Source of the DNA: Podocnemis expansa
Lineage: Eukaryota; Chordata; Testudines; Podocnemididae
Assembly (NCBI GenBank): GCA_007922195.1
Contig: ML681997.1
Coordinates: 6,767,156-6,831,155 of the forward strand
Direction of reading: 5' to 3'
DNA length: 64,000 nucleotides
The notes under the pieces were generated by a model. That model saw only the letters and a program-made list of their open reading frames with translations, was not told the origin of the DNA and did no database searches. Below, in pieces: positions 47,226 to 58,188 of this stretch; position 1 is the stretch's first letter; every line of letters begins with the position of its first letter. The translations under genes and the position numbers were made by a program.

Positions 47226-48002
47226 GAAGTAGATGCTTTGGGCATGGATGGAGAACAGTCCTAGGACAATTAGACAAGCTTTAAAAGAAAAGTCTAATTT
47301 GTACTGTTGTGACAGAGGAAAGCTCTCCATCATTGCAGCTCATGTCCCAAAGGCAGGTTAAAAATGTAAAATGACCCCATAAGAATAAACATAAAGCATG
47401 ATTTCATCAAGACAAATGAAAAGCAATTATTCCAATCAGACCCTTAATTTATAAGCAGTCAGTACATTTTGAGAAACTGAGATCTGACATTATATCAAAT
47501 TCCTGTGAATTCCACTGGGCATTGAGTACATAATAAGATTACACTGCACCAAGCATGTCCTCGTTAAATCTGCTGGCTACTGCATTTTTATTCCTCTCCT
47601 GGGGATTTATTGAGTTTGCACTTACAGTAAAAACTAATGTTTTGTAGTCATTGGTACACTGGCCACACAACTCTGTCTTCATCAGACAGAATTGTTAATA
47701 TATTTTGCTTACACCCTTTAGCACCTTGGCTCCCCTAAAAGGCCACCATGTGACTCTATTTAATAAAAAGAGTACAGTGGATTGCTTAACAATAGGGATA
47801 GGAAACCATGTCTAATTGTGTCTTGAGTCAGCCACTCTGACACTATCACTTAGATATTGAAATGTTTGAATAATAATAGTGGTAGCAATGTTTGGAAAGA
47901 ACCTACTACAATTAGAAAGAATAGGGTGTTCTGGGGTTCAAAGACCTCATAGCCTAAAGACAGACAGACAAGTAAGGCAGTGTTACAGGAGGCAGAACAA
48001 CA
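47226..48002. other. Non-coding sequence, nothing recognised
   Basis: AT-rich, no frame over about 75 codons of note. Confidence 0.4.
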
Positions 48003-48195
48003 GTTCTTTGAGCGCTTCTCACATCATTCAGTTACAGAGGTACAGGTGTCTATCTGTTGCAGTGCATGGTAATCCAGAAAACCTTTTAGCCCTAGCCTGT
48101 CAGGTTAGGGTCAGCGATGAACGCCCCGTTTGCACCGCAACCACGGCTATATATGTGACCTGACCTTGACCTTCCCAGTTCCTTCTTTCCTCCCT
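48003..48195 (+). repeat. DIRS left inverted terminal repeat
   Basis: 'cacatcattcagttacag', 'taatccagaaaacctttt' and 'ccctagcctgtcaggt' recur in reverse complement at 54777-54960. Compared with the internal complementary region, the outermost bases ('gtgggttaccgatgtaacc'-type) are missing on this side, so the left end is slightly truncated. Confidence 0.85.
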
Positions 48196-49118
48196 CAGCG
48201 ACGGTACTGGAACAGCCCATCCTTGCTTTTAGCAAGTGCCTGTCTTTCCCTAGGTTTGTTATTTTTATATGTTTAAGTATGCCAGGATTTAAACCCTGTG
48301 CAGTTTGCTGCAAGGTGTTTCCAATAGATGACCCCCACGATAGGTGCCTGTCCTATCTTGGTGAGTCTCATCTTGCAGATAATTGTCCCATATGTAAGTC
48401 CTTCAAGAGAAGAACCCACAAGGACAGAGAATGGAGGCTCCAGAACCTTGTCCAGGATCGGTCAGCGCTACTGGCTCCAGATGCGCCTGCCTACTCCAAG
48501 AACTTGTCTGTACCGCGTGCCAGATTGGGCACCGGAGAAGACCTGGCGCAGCTCTCCAGCTATTACTAAAAAGCTACGATTGGCTTCTGATTTGGTACCA
48601 CCTCCATGCCGTGCTGCTTCTCCATCATCCAGCCCATGCCAGGGAAGGGAGTCGGTACCCATCCCCTCGACACTGGAGGCCTTCGCGGCAATGAAGGGGT
48701 TATCGAAGCCGAAACCCCCAGCACCGCCCAGGGCGGTACTGTCTAGAGGTAAACTGGCCCTTTCATCTAAAAAATGGTCCCTGACGATAGAGGTGGCACC
48801 AGTCTCGGCACCTTATCAGCCTCCCTGGTACTGGAGGAGCCCTCTGCCGCCCTGGGATCTGAGGGGGGTTTGTTGAATGCTTACCTCTCATCTCCAGTGT
48901 CAGCGCACAAACCCTCAGTACCACGTTCACAGGGTTTAAGAAGAGCAAGATCATCTTCGACATCCTCGGCACCGTCAGATGGCGAGCCACAGCACCGTAG
49001 GTCCATATTATCCCCTGTAGCAGCCCCTAATAGGGAAGATCCTGCAGGAAAGTGGCACTGGAAGAGATCCCCAACTCCTCACCACCGAAGTGTCTCGTCC
49101 CTCAATGCCAGGGATCAT

Positions 49119-49126
49119 CTGGTGAC
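49119..49126. repeat. hAT target-site duplication, left (CTGGTGAC)
   Basis: Matches ctggtgat at 50777-50784 at 7 of 8 positions. Confidence 0.8.
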
Positions 49127-49620
49127 CAGTGTTCCCTCTAACGGTTGGCGGCTTGGGTACAAAATTTTCAGCCCATGTGCAAAACTTTTTCTGAATAAAA
49201 TTTGTGTGCAAACTCATTCCACAAAAATTATTGAAAAATCTAGAACAATGAAGAATTAATAAAAGCTGTTATTTAAAGTTGTTTTTTATCAATAAAAAAC
49301 ACCTAAGTTATTTAGCATTTACCCAAATTGCTATACAATCAAAAGAAACTAATTCATGGCTTTCAAATAACCCAAGACCAAAGTTGTATCGAATCTGGAT
49401 CCCAGTTGTCACATTTCTGCCTAACACCCTCATCTCCTGTGTTCTACATGCAGAGTTACAGTTCTCAGGGAGGCCAGCTAGTTAACACTGACAGCATTTA
49501 AGCTGTCTTAATGGTCCCAGAGCAATGTTCCTTCTAAGAATTGGGATGTCATAAGGAAAGATACTAGTTTGTGAGCAGAAATTTTGCCTTATGGTAACTT
49601 GTGAGTCCAGTAAGTCAAGA

Positions 49621-49961
49621 CTTCAAAGAGAAACAGCTGGATTAGAATTGATTTGCAGATTTGATTGTGTGAAAGCAGGATTAAATCGGGACTATGGATT
49701 CTTTTCCCATTACAGCAGGTGATTTGACTTCACCCTCCTCTATGTGCTGTTTCCCAGTGTTTGAATCTTAACAACTGCTCTGATTTGCTGTAACTGTATG
49801 ACCTGATCCCATGTCTTACACTCCCTTGCATTTGTTTTCATCCCATTCTGTAAATTCCCCCATCTTCAAAGCATTTGACAAAGTGAGATTTCACTCATGA
49901 AAGCTCATGCAATAAATAAATCTGTTGGTCTTTACATGCCACAAGCCCCCTTGCTTCTTTT
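49621..49961 (+). mobile_element. Penelope-like 3' end nested in the hAT element
   Basis: It starts within the endonuclease C-terminus ('cttcaaagagaaacagctgg'), the same internal point at which the palindrome at 18613-19345 is joined. It runs through the 3' UTR ('gtatgacctgatcccatgtc') and a decayed hammerhead-like core (TTGACAA box, GAAA intact) to 'ctgttggtctttacatgcc'. The terminal 'actaacacggctgcc' is absent. Confidence 0.75.
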
Positions 49962-50121
49962 CTAGAAAATAGGCCTATGTTTTACAATGTGTTTATTAAA
50001 ACGACTGTTTAAAAATGTTTATTGAAAATAGAATTAATTAATTGAATCTGTGTGAATTTTTATTTGAAATTTAATTTTTAGAAAGCTTTTTAATTAAACT
50101 AATTTTTAAAGTTATTTAAAA

Positions 50122-50411
50122 ATGGAGATAAGGAAAGAAAGGAGGAGGATGAGAGACGAAAGAAGGAAGGGAAGAGAGAAGAAAGAAAGAAAAAAGGTAG
50201 GTAGAGAAAGAAGGAAGGAAGAGAGAAAAATAGGACAAAGAGAGGAGGAAGGAAAAGGGAAAAAGAAAGAAGGAAGGAAAAAGAAAAGGCAAGTGAGAAG
50301 AGAAAGAGAAGGAAGGAGGAGAAGGAAAAAGAGAAGGAAGAAAAAGAAGGAAAGAAGAAAGAGAGAGAAGGAAAAAAGATGGAAAGAAGAGAAATAAAGA
50401 GAAAAAGAAAG
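50122..50411 (+). repeat. 290-bp polypurine (GGAA/GAAA-rich) tract
   Basis: Nearly every base on the plus strand is A or G, with GGAAGGAA and AGAAAGAAA runs and only a handful of pyrimidines. Such tracts can form triplex (H-DNA) structures. Open frames here, Arg/Lys/Glu-rich on plus and Ser/Phe/Leu-rich on minus, are artefacts. Confidence 0.9.
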
Positions 50412-51913
50412 CAGCTGGCAGGCTACACCTCCTCCCTGGCTGCACACCTGCCAGTGCCAAGGATGCCCTGCAGGCACTGCTCTGCTCAGTTTGGCAGCTG
50501 AAATCGGAGCTGCGCAGCGAGTGCTGTCTTTGAGCCTGAGCCTCACGCTGCAGCCAGTCTTTTTATTTTCTCCAGCCCTGCGCTGCTGTGAGAGGCTCAG
50601 GCGTGGAGACAGTGCTCACTGCGGGGCTTTGGGAGCTGACGGTGCCTCCTTGCTGGCCAGCCACTCAGATCTCGGCCACTGAGCCCCGGCCCCATGGGCT
50701 GCTGGCCAATATGTGTGTGCTGGGGCTGGAAAAGTTGTGCGCGGATGTGCACGTGCACACCTTAAAGGGAACAGTGCTGGTGATGGGGTCACCCACCCCC
50801 CTGCTGACCCAGGGAGGGCAGAAAGCAGACTTCAGAGAAGCTCCCAAAGTGAAGGGGGTTCACATAAGGCTAGTGGTCACACTAGAGCTTCCCATGTTTC
50901 CACCCCACGATCTCTCCAGGAGTGGACCAATGGTTGGCTTGTTTATCACTCGGAGGATGAGACAGCATCGGCACGACACTCACCACCATCATCTCCTTGA
51001 ACCCTTGGCTCATTGGACATCTCAGACGACAAACCCAACTCTGGCACTGCACGGCACCATAGATCACATATTCTTTCTTCTTCATCACCAGACGAAGCCA
51101 CTTATCAAAGGCCCTTGGCATAGAGGGATGATCCTCATGCCCAACAGGACCTCCTTAGACGCATGGCAGAAAACTTGAATCTGGACTTGGGGATTGTCCA
51201 GGAGCAGTCCAACCCCCTCTTCGACTTGGGGGAAGCTGCCCCACCAGCAAAAATCTTAGTGCATGAGAGGGTATTTTCCATTGTAAAGGTGCAGTGGCAA
51301 AACCCCTCCTCTATTTTTCCAGTATCCAAGGTTGCAGAACAGAGATGCCATGTCCCTGCAGATAAGTTCTCATTCCTTTTAAACCACCCGGCCCTTGGGT
51401 CCCTCATGGTGAATGCAGTTAATCAAAGGGAGAGACGGGGTCAGCCTAGCTCTTCTCCTAAGAACAGGGAGGCGAAGAAGCTTGACCTCTTTTGTAGGCA
51501 GGTTTACTCCATCTTGGCCCTCCAGCTTCACATAGCAAACCACCATGCCCTGATGGGAAGGTATGCCTTTAACATCTGGGGAGCTATAGAAAGATTTTGG
51601 GATGTGATCCTTAGGGGACGTGTTAGGGACTTTGAGACCTTGGTTGAGGAAGAGCTTCTCATTGCCTGTGACATTGTTATGGCATCATGGGTTGCATCCG
51701 ACACAGCGTCTCGTAATATGGCCTCTGCAGTGTCCATGTGCCAGGCTGCCAGGTTACAGAGCTCTGGTTTGTCTCAACAGATGCAGCAAACCGTTCAACC
51801 AGTGGATACTGGACATGCTATCTGCGGGCTACTCAATCCAATTCAGAACTATACCCTGAGACAGGAAACTGCCCCCTCATCTGCGTCTTGGAAACCCAGA
51901 ACTAGACCTTCTG

Positions 51914-53010
51914 TTGCTACTCTCCATAGGGGGCATAGAAAAGGTCCCAAAGAGCCAACGGAGGAAGGGGTTTTACTCCAGATACTTCCTAGTTCCCAAG
52001 CCAAATGGTGACCTGAGGCCCATCCTGGATGTCAGGGCCCTAAACAGACATCTGAGGAGAATAAAGTTCCAGATGGTGTCCCTCTTGCAGATCAACCCTG
52101 CCCTAGATCTTTGCAGCTCTTGACTTAAAAGATGCTTATTTCCACATAGCAATAAGACCAAAGCACAGAAGGTTCCTCAGGTTCATGGTGGGGAGAGAGC
52201 ACTTCCAGTTCACATCCCTCCCATTCAGGCTCACATTAGTGCCCAGAGTGTTCACAAAGTGCATGGTGTCAGTAGCGGCTTATCTGAGAAGGAGGGGAGT
52301 AAAGATATACCTGTACCTCAACGACTGGCTAATAAAGGGAAGATCCAAACACCAGGTTCACCACAGTGTCACCCGGGTAAAGGGTCTGTGCAACTGCTTG
52401 GATCTTTGCATAAATCAAGAAAAGTCAAAACCAAGCTCAACCCGCACTATAGAGTTCATTGGAGCCCTTCTGGACTACAGAAGGGGCAGAGCTTCTCTAC
52501 CCTGTTCAAGGTTTCAGTCCAGGTGTTCCATCATTTTGGAACTCCAAAGGGCCCCAGTCACCACAGTCAAACGATGCTTAGTTGCTGGGACACATGGCGG
52601 CTTCAACCACAGTTGTCAGAATGGCCAGGTTGAAGATGAGACCGTTCCCAGCTCTGGGTGGCCTTGGTCTTCCATCCCCAGAAGCACCCCTTGAACAAGT
52701 TACTATCTGTCCCACGCAAGGTTCTAGAAACTCTCGAAATATGGCAGGACCCTCTCTTTGCAAGGGGTGGGATCCCCTTCAAGACAGTAACCCTGATAAT
52801 GTGCCTCAGACACAGGAGGGGGGGCACACATCACAGGGGGTTTCTCAACCCAGGGAGCATGGAATCCCAGGGACAGCTTGCTCCACATAAATGTAAAGGA
52901 GCTCCGAGCCATTTGGCTATCCTGAAATGTTTTTCTGGACCTGGTGAACAGGAAAATGGTCCAGGTTCTTACAGACAACAGAGCGGCCATGTTCTACATG
53001 AACTAATAAG
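51914..53010 (+). pseudogene. DIRS reverse transcriptase / RNase H remnant
   Basis: Recognisable blocks in changing frames: 'VPKPNGDLRPILDVRALNR' (from about 51990), 'ALDLKDAYFHIAIRP' (52116 on, carrying the first catalytic Asp), 'FTSLPFRLTLVPRVF', 'YLYLNDWLI' at about 52308-52334, and 'VQVLTDNRAAMFYMN' (about 52955-53000), the RNase H segment. The enzyme would copy element RNA into DNA. The catalytic YxDD box reads Y-L-N-D, so the first of its two Asp residues is Asn. A frameshift lies near 52110 and at least two more between 52580 and 52960. A stop follows the RNase H motif. Confidence 0.8.
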
Positions 53011-53564
53011 GGGGAGTCTGCTCAACAGCCCTATGTGCAGAGGCGACCAACCTCTGGGAGTTCACCCTCGCACACGACTTCACCCCAAGAGCAGTACACC
53101 TGCCAGGCACAGAAAATGGTGCGGCAGACTCACTGAGCAGAATTTTTCAATTGCATCACAAATGGTTGCTGAACGAGGAGGTACTGTCCCACTTAATAGA
53201 TCAGTGGGGCCCACCACAAATAGGCCTGTTTGCTACTCACCATAACAGGAAGTGTGAACTCTTTTGCTTGATTAGAGGGCAGCAGAAGGGCTCAATCTCA
53301 GATGCCTTCCTAATCTCTTGGCGGGGGGGCACTGATGTACGCCTTACCCCTGATCCCGCTGATTTACAGGGTACTTCTGAAAATAAAAAGTGATGGAGTG
53401 AACATGATCCTGATAGCTCCGAACTGGCCCAGAGAACACTGGTTCCCAATTCTGAGGGACTTGTCAATAGATGCCCCAGTTCGCCTCCCACTCAGGGGGA
53501 ACCTATTGATGCAGAACACGGGCAGACTACGACTTCCAAACCCAAGGTTGCTTCACCTGACTGC
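53011..53564 (+). pseudogene. DIRS region between RNase H and recombinase
   Basis: It contains 'HLPGTENGAADSLSR' (end of the RNase H-like part), 'HLIDQWGPPQIGLFATHHNR', and then in another frame 'MYALPLIPLIYRVLLKIKSD' and 'MILIAPNWPREHWFPILRDL'. In DIRS elements this segment leads into a methylase-like region and the YR start. The frame changes near 53335. Function is inferred only from position. Confidence 0.65.
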
Positions 53565-54611
53565 TTGGCAACTGCATGGTTAAATGACTCTGAGAAGCTT
53601 TGCTCTGACAGAGTTAGGAAAATACTAGTGGGTAGCAGAAGGCCCTCGACCAGGGCTACCTACTCGTACAAATGGAAGCTCTTCTCCCAGTGGGCCGGGA
53701 ACAAAGGGCTGGTGCCAGAGTCAGCCCCCAACCATTTGGTTCTGGACTACGTCTTAACACTTAAGGATAAGGGCTTATCTACTTCCTCTCTACAAGTCCA
53801 CCTAGTGGTGGTATCAGCCCTGCATAATAGTGCCGAAGGCTTCCCTGTCTTCTCCCACCCTATCACGTCTCAGTTCCTGAAGGGTATTGATAGAATATAC
53901 CCACAACCTGGGCCTCCCACTCCCCAGTGGGACTTAAACCTGGTGCTCCAGCATCTGATGTAGCCCCCATATGAACCCTTGGACACTTGCACCTTCCTAG
54001 TCCTATTGTGGAAGGTAGCCTTTCTGGTGGCAGTAACTTCAGCAAGGTGGGTACTGGAGTTAAGAGCCCTCTCTTTAGAGCCATGGTATACAAGGTTCTT
54101 CGCAGATAAGGTACTGTTGCGCCCGCACCCTGCTTTTCTCCCTAAAGTGGTCTCACTGTTCCACCTGAACCAGGATATTTGTCTACCTGTGTTCTTCCCA
54201 GATCCTCAGGTGACTGAGAACCAGAGGAAGTGGCACACATTGTATGTTAGGCGAGCACTTTTGACGTACATTGAGCATATGTGCCCTTTCCGCAAGTCCT
54301 CTCAACTCTTCATTGCCATCGCAGAGAGGAAAAGGGGATGGCCTGTAACAGTGTAGTGCATTTCCGAATGGATAGTAAACTGTATTAAAGACTGCTACAA
54401 GAGGTTGCGTACACCACTCCAGGGTAAGGTCTGGTCCCATTCGACCAGAGCCCAGGCTTCTTCTATGGCCTTCTGGGCACAGATCCCAATCCAGGAAATC
54501 TGCAGGGCAGCCACATGGGTCATCAGTGCATATTTTTATGATGCACTACTCTATTGTCCAACAAGCGAGACAGGATGCTCTGTTGGGCAGAGCCATACTC
54601 AATGTGGGTAA
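53565..54611 (+). pseudogene. DIRS tyrosine recombinase, one frame with two in-frame TAG codons
   Basis: The whole region stays in one frame. The N-terminal SAM-like part has 'RRPSTRATYSYKWKLFSQWA' and 'LSTSSLQVHLVVVSALH'. The catalytic part shows the first Arg in 'TSARWVLELRAL', the His-x-x-Arg in 'SHSTRAQASSMAFWA', and Tyr candidates in 'AYFYDALLYCP'. It would integrate circular element DNA at a short match without duplicating the target. Only two stops break it, TAG at 53961-53963 and TAG at 54354-54356, with no frameshift. It is far better preserved than the RT upstream. The frame ends at TAA 54609-54611. Confidence 0.8.
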
Positions 54612-54644
54612 ACTGTAACTCCACCCACCATCCTGGGTATGGCT

Positions 54645-54755
54645 AGCAGTCGCCTGTAACTGAATGATGTGAGCAGCACTTGAAGAAGAATGGTGGGTTA
54701 CCGATGTAACCATCCATCTTCCATATGGACTGCTCACATACATTCAGATCCCTCC
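54645..54755. repeat. DIRS internal complementary region
   Basis: A right-end-like sequence ('ctgtaactgaatgatgtgag') is joined through 'tggtgggttaccgatgtaac' to a left-end-like sequence ('ctgctcacatacattcag'), giving an imperfect palindrome. In DIRS elements this region templates the joined ends so that the linear cDNA can be circularised. Confidence 0.75.
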
Positions 54756-54776
54756 CACCATCCCTGCTAATTGGAG

Positions 54777-55012
54777 TTGGCGAAAAGAAGGCACTGGGAG
54801 GGTCAGGGTCAGAGTCACATACATAGCCACAGTCGCAGCACGGAGGGAGCATTGGCTGCTGACCCTGACCTGACAGGCTAGGGATGAAAGGTTTTCTGGA
54901 TTACTGTGCACTGTAGCACGTAGACACCTGTAACTGTAACTGAATGTATGTGAGCAGACCATCTCAAAGAAGGACAATTGATTTGATTTGATTACATCGG
55001 TAACCCACCAAT
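54777..55012 (-). repeat. DIRS right inverted terminal repeat
   Basis: It is the reverse complement of 48003-48195 over most of its length, then extends to 'ttacatcggtaacccacc'. That last piece complements 54693-54712 in the internal complementary region and marks the outer end. Confidence 0.8.
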
Positions 55013-55393
55013 ATAGGCAGGGCAGCTCCACTCACTGTGTGTCACTCAGCAGACTGAGCTTTAAGAGCGACTTGAATGTGGCCAGAGGAGGGATCTTATG
55101 GATTGGCTTGAGGTGGTTGTACAAAGCATAGTGGGGAGCTGGAAGAAGGACCAGAACTATAAAGACACAAAACAACCCTTCTGCACCAGTGGGGGGAAAA
55201 ACAATTATACAAAAACAGAGAAATCAACAGATCAGCTCAAGGTCCACCTAGTTCTGGCTGACATTGGCCGGAAGTGGATACTTGAAGAGGAAGTACCTTG
55301 CAGTAATTGCATGTGGGATAAGTTGCCCCCATTTGGGCTACCACCTTCTTCCCAGCCAGGCTCTGGCAGTTGGTCTCCATGCTGCACAGAAGA

Positions 55394-56140
55394 CAGGGGC
55401 ATTGCTGGGGTGGGGAGGGACCCGGAGCATGGGCCCAGCCCCCGCCCCCAGAGGGCAGGCCCCGCCCCTGGCCACAAGGCCATGCCCCCTAGCCCGGGAT
55501 AGGGCCGGGGAGAGGCCACGGTGTGGTGCGGCGCAGCCTGGCCCGGCCCAGCCCGAAGCGGCGGCTGGAGACCAGGCCCGCGGCCGCAGCCCCGGATCCT
55601 CGGTCGGGGACGGGGCTGCTGTGGCCGCAGCCAGGCCTCGGATCCCCAGCAGAGGACGGGGCTGCTGCGGCCGTGGGTGGCCAGCTGGGCCCCGGATCCC
55701 TGGGTTGGCCACCGGTGGCCACGGCGACCCCGTCCGCGGCCAGGAATCCGGGACCCAGCCGGCCGCCTGTGGCTGCAGCGGCTCCGTCCCCTGCTGGGGA
55801 TCCGGGACCTGGCTGCCGGTGGCCAGAGTGGCCACGTCCCCGGCCTGGGATCCGGGGCTGCAGCCACGGGCCCGGCCTCCAGCGGCCGGCTCTGGCCAGA
55901 CCATGCTGCGCCGCGGCCTAGCTGCCGGCAGCAGCGCAGCCACCCCCTGGTCTTATCACTGGCCAGGGGGCGGGGCCTGCCAGGCGGCCAACTAGGCCCC
56001 GGATCCCTGACCAGAGACGCGGCCGCGGACCACCAGGGATCGGGCCCCAGATCTCCGGCCCGATTGGGCTGGAGATCCGGGGCACCAGCGTTGGGACCCG
56101 GGGCGCGTGCCCCGGGTGCCCAGCGCTAGCGACGCCACTG
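55394..56140. mobile_element. GC-rich hAT-type element with perfect 8-bp TSD
   Basis: The left end 'caggggcattgctgggg' and right end 'cagcgctagcgacgccactg' are imperfect inverted repeats of the CAGTGGCGTCGCTAG type. The flanks acagaaga (55386-55393 and 56141-56148) are identical. The 747-bp interior is extremely GC-rich, CpG-rich, and built from degenerate repeats around 'ccccggatcc' in both orientations. Long open frames on all strands reflect composition, not coding. Confidence 0.88.
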
Positions 56141-56148
56141 ACAGAAGA

Positions 56149-57860
56149 AGCCAAATGGTGTGGCCACAATTGGCAAGAGACATGCTTCCAACCCACCCAC
56201 TCCCCTCCAGTTTCTTCCCAGGCTCAGCTGCTACAGAGAGGGGCTGTGCAACCCAGGAAGAGGCCAATTCCCCCCTTACCCTGAGTTCATCGTCTTTGCA
56301 GCTCAGAGTCAGGATAAACCGTCATTGAGTCTGGCAGTTTGGCTCCAAGGTGTCTTCACATACTCCTGTTTGCACAAATTTTGGCTTGCGCTGTGTTGAG
56401 TTACAATGCCAATTTACATTTAAACAAGTGGAAGGGTAAACATCTCTGGGCCTGGCAAGAAACCAGTTTTTCCACCTTTGCTGGAGAGTAATACCTTGAT
56501 ACAAACATATGTTCAGTACATAGGCATAACATTTTAAATATCAGCAATACACACAATGCACACTGATGGTAGAGACCAGCTTTCATTGAAGCTCCACCTC
56601 TCAGGCAACATTCTTTATAGAAAATACCATGACAGTAGTGTGTTAAGGGCAGTGAGTTTGTCACGCCTGATTGGTGTTACTGTTGTGTACAGTGGGCCCT
56701 GTGCTTCTTAGCAGTAAGGTATTCTGAGGGTCACAGTACAAATGGAGCCTTTATATGAAGTGTGACTGGTGGTGCTCCTCCAGAAACTTAATTTAGGACA
56801 GAGCCCAGTCACAAGGAATTAGCTTTTCACATTGCAGTCCCGTGATAGCTGATATGTCAGTTTAACCCTGCTCCACATTTTTGAGTTGCTACATTTTGCC
56901 AGAAGCCTAGCTTGCTTCAGAACTGACTCGACAGGATATCTTTGAGCATTTGCAAACTCCCCAAAATAATACAGCTGGAGTCAGTGGTAATGTGTGTAAG
57001 CAGAAATCCCTGACAACGGGCCATATTCTAGCCCTGATTTGTGCACAAGCTCCTGTTGTTGTCAGTGGGAGTTCTGGGAACGGATGAGCAATAGAACGTG
57101 GGCCAGGAGTGGAGAGACACATGCCAGAACTGTCTGAGGGATGTAAAAAGATTCAGGGGACACTCTGGTGAAATTCCAGCTCTGCTAAAGTCAATAGGAG
57201 CTCTGCCATTGATTTCAGTGTGGCCAGGGTTTCACCTCATGGTAGAAGCCATTAGATTTAATCTATTAACTTCAGAATATACAGCTCAAATAAGAGGTTC
57301 TGCTTGTGGTCAGTGGTGATGGTTGTGGGAGATTAATTCAAAGACTCCAGAGAGTCTGCAAAACATTGTCCAGGTCAGCCAGGGAATCTCTTCAGTTCTG
57401 ATTTATGGCAATTCTGTGGCAAATTATTGAGTTTCTCATTCATTACGGCACATGGCCTCTCCACTAATACACAGATACTGTAACCTTGGATGTTTTCATA
57501 TTCCACATAAAGTGTGGTGGACACTTCATGATTCAAACAATCAGAAACGTGCTCCTTCCTTTCTGTCCCACAAGCCCTATAGATAGCATGTTGGTCAGAG
57601 CTGTGCATTGGTCTGAGTTAGCAGCATAGTTGGCCTCCCTCAATCTTATGCTGACAAATCAGTAAAACAAATTTGGCATGGCCTGTGGGGCCAAAGGCAG
57701 CCAAACAGAAAGGTCTGGCAAGAGTTCTGCAAAGGCAGACAGCTGAGCCATTGGATTCACTTGTACAAATTTGGGGAAAACCCACAAGATTAAGCAGTAA
57801 GGGCCAAGACTCTCTAATTCAATCCTACCTCAGTCTTCTCTGCTATATAAGTAATGTCAG
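56149..57860. other. Non-coding; small palindromic repeat at 57167-57236
   Basis: 57167-57236 folds on itself ('ggtgaaattccagctctgct' against 'ggccagggtttcacc', about 22 of 32 positions) and looks like a tiny MITE. A second similar piece is near 60585-60660. Nothing else recognised. Confidence 0.4.
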
Positions 57861-58188
57861 CAGAGCTGATTCTTCCACAGAGGCGACCTAGGTGGTAGCC
57901 TGGGGCCAACAATTAGCGGGCACCAAGGGCTGGGCTGCTGCTCCACTTCTCACCCGCAGTGCTGCTCCCTGGCTGGACCCTTGCCCGCAGCCCTGGTCCT
58001 CTGCTGGGGCTGGACCCTGTGGCAGTGCCACTCACCATCTGCAGCCAGGGCCAGATCCCAGCATGGCGGTGTTGCTCCCTGCCTGCGGCCAGATCCTGGC
58101 AGTGGTGCCATTCCACCAGCAGTGGGGGGGAAGGGGGGACCAAAATCCTTGTTGGCCGGGGGCGGCAAAAAATCTTGGGCTGGCCCTG
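57861..58188. mobile_element. hAT-type element with perfect 8-bp TSD
   Basis: The right end reverse complement, 'cagggccagcccaagatttt' then 'ttgccgccccc', matches a common vertebrate hAT terminus (CAGGGCCGGCTCTAG with GCCGCC). The left end 'cagagctgattctt' is decayed. The flanks aatgtcag (57853-57860 and 58189-58196) are identical. The interior is GC-rich and non-coding. Confidence 0.88.

Larger units (their letters stand above)
49127..50776. mobile_element. 1.65-kb hAT-type element inside the DIRS gag
   Basis: The ends 'cagtgttccctctaa' and 'ttaaagggaacagtg' are near-perfect inverted repeats. The 8-bp flanks match at 7 of 8 positions, and DIRS gag sequence resumes immediately after. It carries no transposase frame. 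Inside are a Penelope-like 3' end (49621-49961), a second CAATGTTCCTTCTAA-like end at about 49513, a polypurine tract (50122-50411) and a GC-richer stretch (50412-50740). It is therefore a composite or cargo-laden relative of the 188-bp element at 45179. Confidence 0.85.
48279..51930 (+). pseudogene. DIRS gag-like ORF, frameshifted and split by a hAT insertion
   Basis: The ATG at 48279 starts a Cys/His-rich segment: Cys-x2-Cys, then 'DPHDRCLSYLGESHL', then Cys-x2-Cys and 'SFKRRTHKDRE'. This N-terminal pattern recurs in the second DIRS fragment (58594-58800). Ser/Pro-rich sequence follows in shifted frames up to 49126. After the insertion the frame resumes near 50785. The C-terminal part (51163-51930) contains 'KKLDLFCRQVYSILALQLHI' and a helix-rich 'VEEELLIACDIVMASWVA', the DIRS gag core. 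It would package element RNA. At least two frameshifts besides the insertion disable it. Confidence 0.75.
48003..55012 (+). mobile_element. DIRS-type tyrosine-recombinase retrotransposon (nearly full length, inactive)
   Basis: Features in order are an inverted terminal repeat (48003-48195), a gag-like region, RT/RNase H, a tyrosine recombinase (YR), an internal complementary region (about 54645-54755) and the second inverted repeat (54777-55012). That order with inverted rather than direct terminal repeats defines DIRS elements, which integrate circular DNA through the recombinase and leave no target duplication. A hAT element (49127-50776) splits the gag. Removing it and one 8-bp duplication leaves about 5.35 kb, close to the usual length. 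Multiple frameshifts, in-frame stops and an altered RT catalytic motif make it non-autonomous. Confidence 0.9.

Noticed and set aside
50112..50546. 144-aa Ser/Phe/Leu-rich minus ORF and Arg/Lys/Glu-rich plus ORF
   Set aside because: Both come from the polypurine tract; low-complexity composition, no domain.
55232..56129. Several overlapping 130-243-aa ORFs on both strands
   Set aside because: They lie in a GC-rich transposon bounded by an exact TSD; stop codons are rare there by composition, and frames overlap in all phases.
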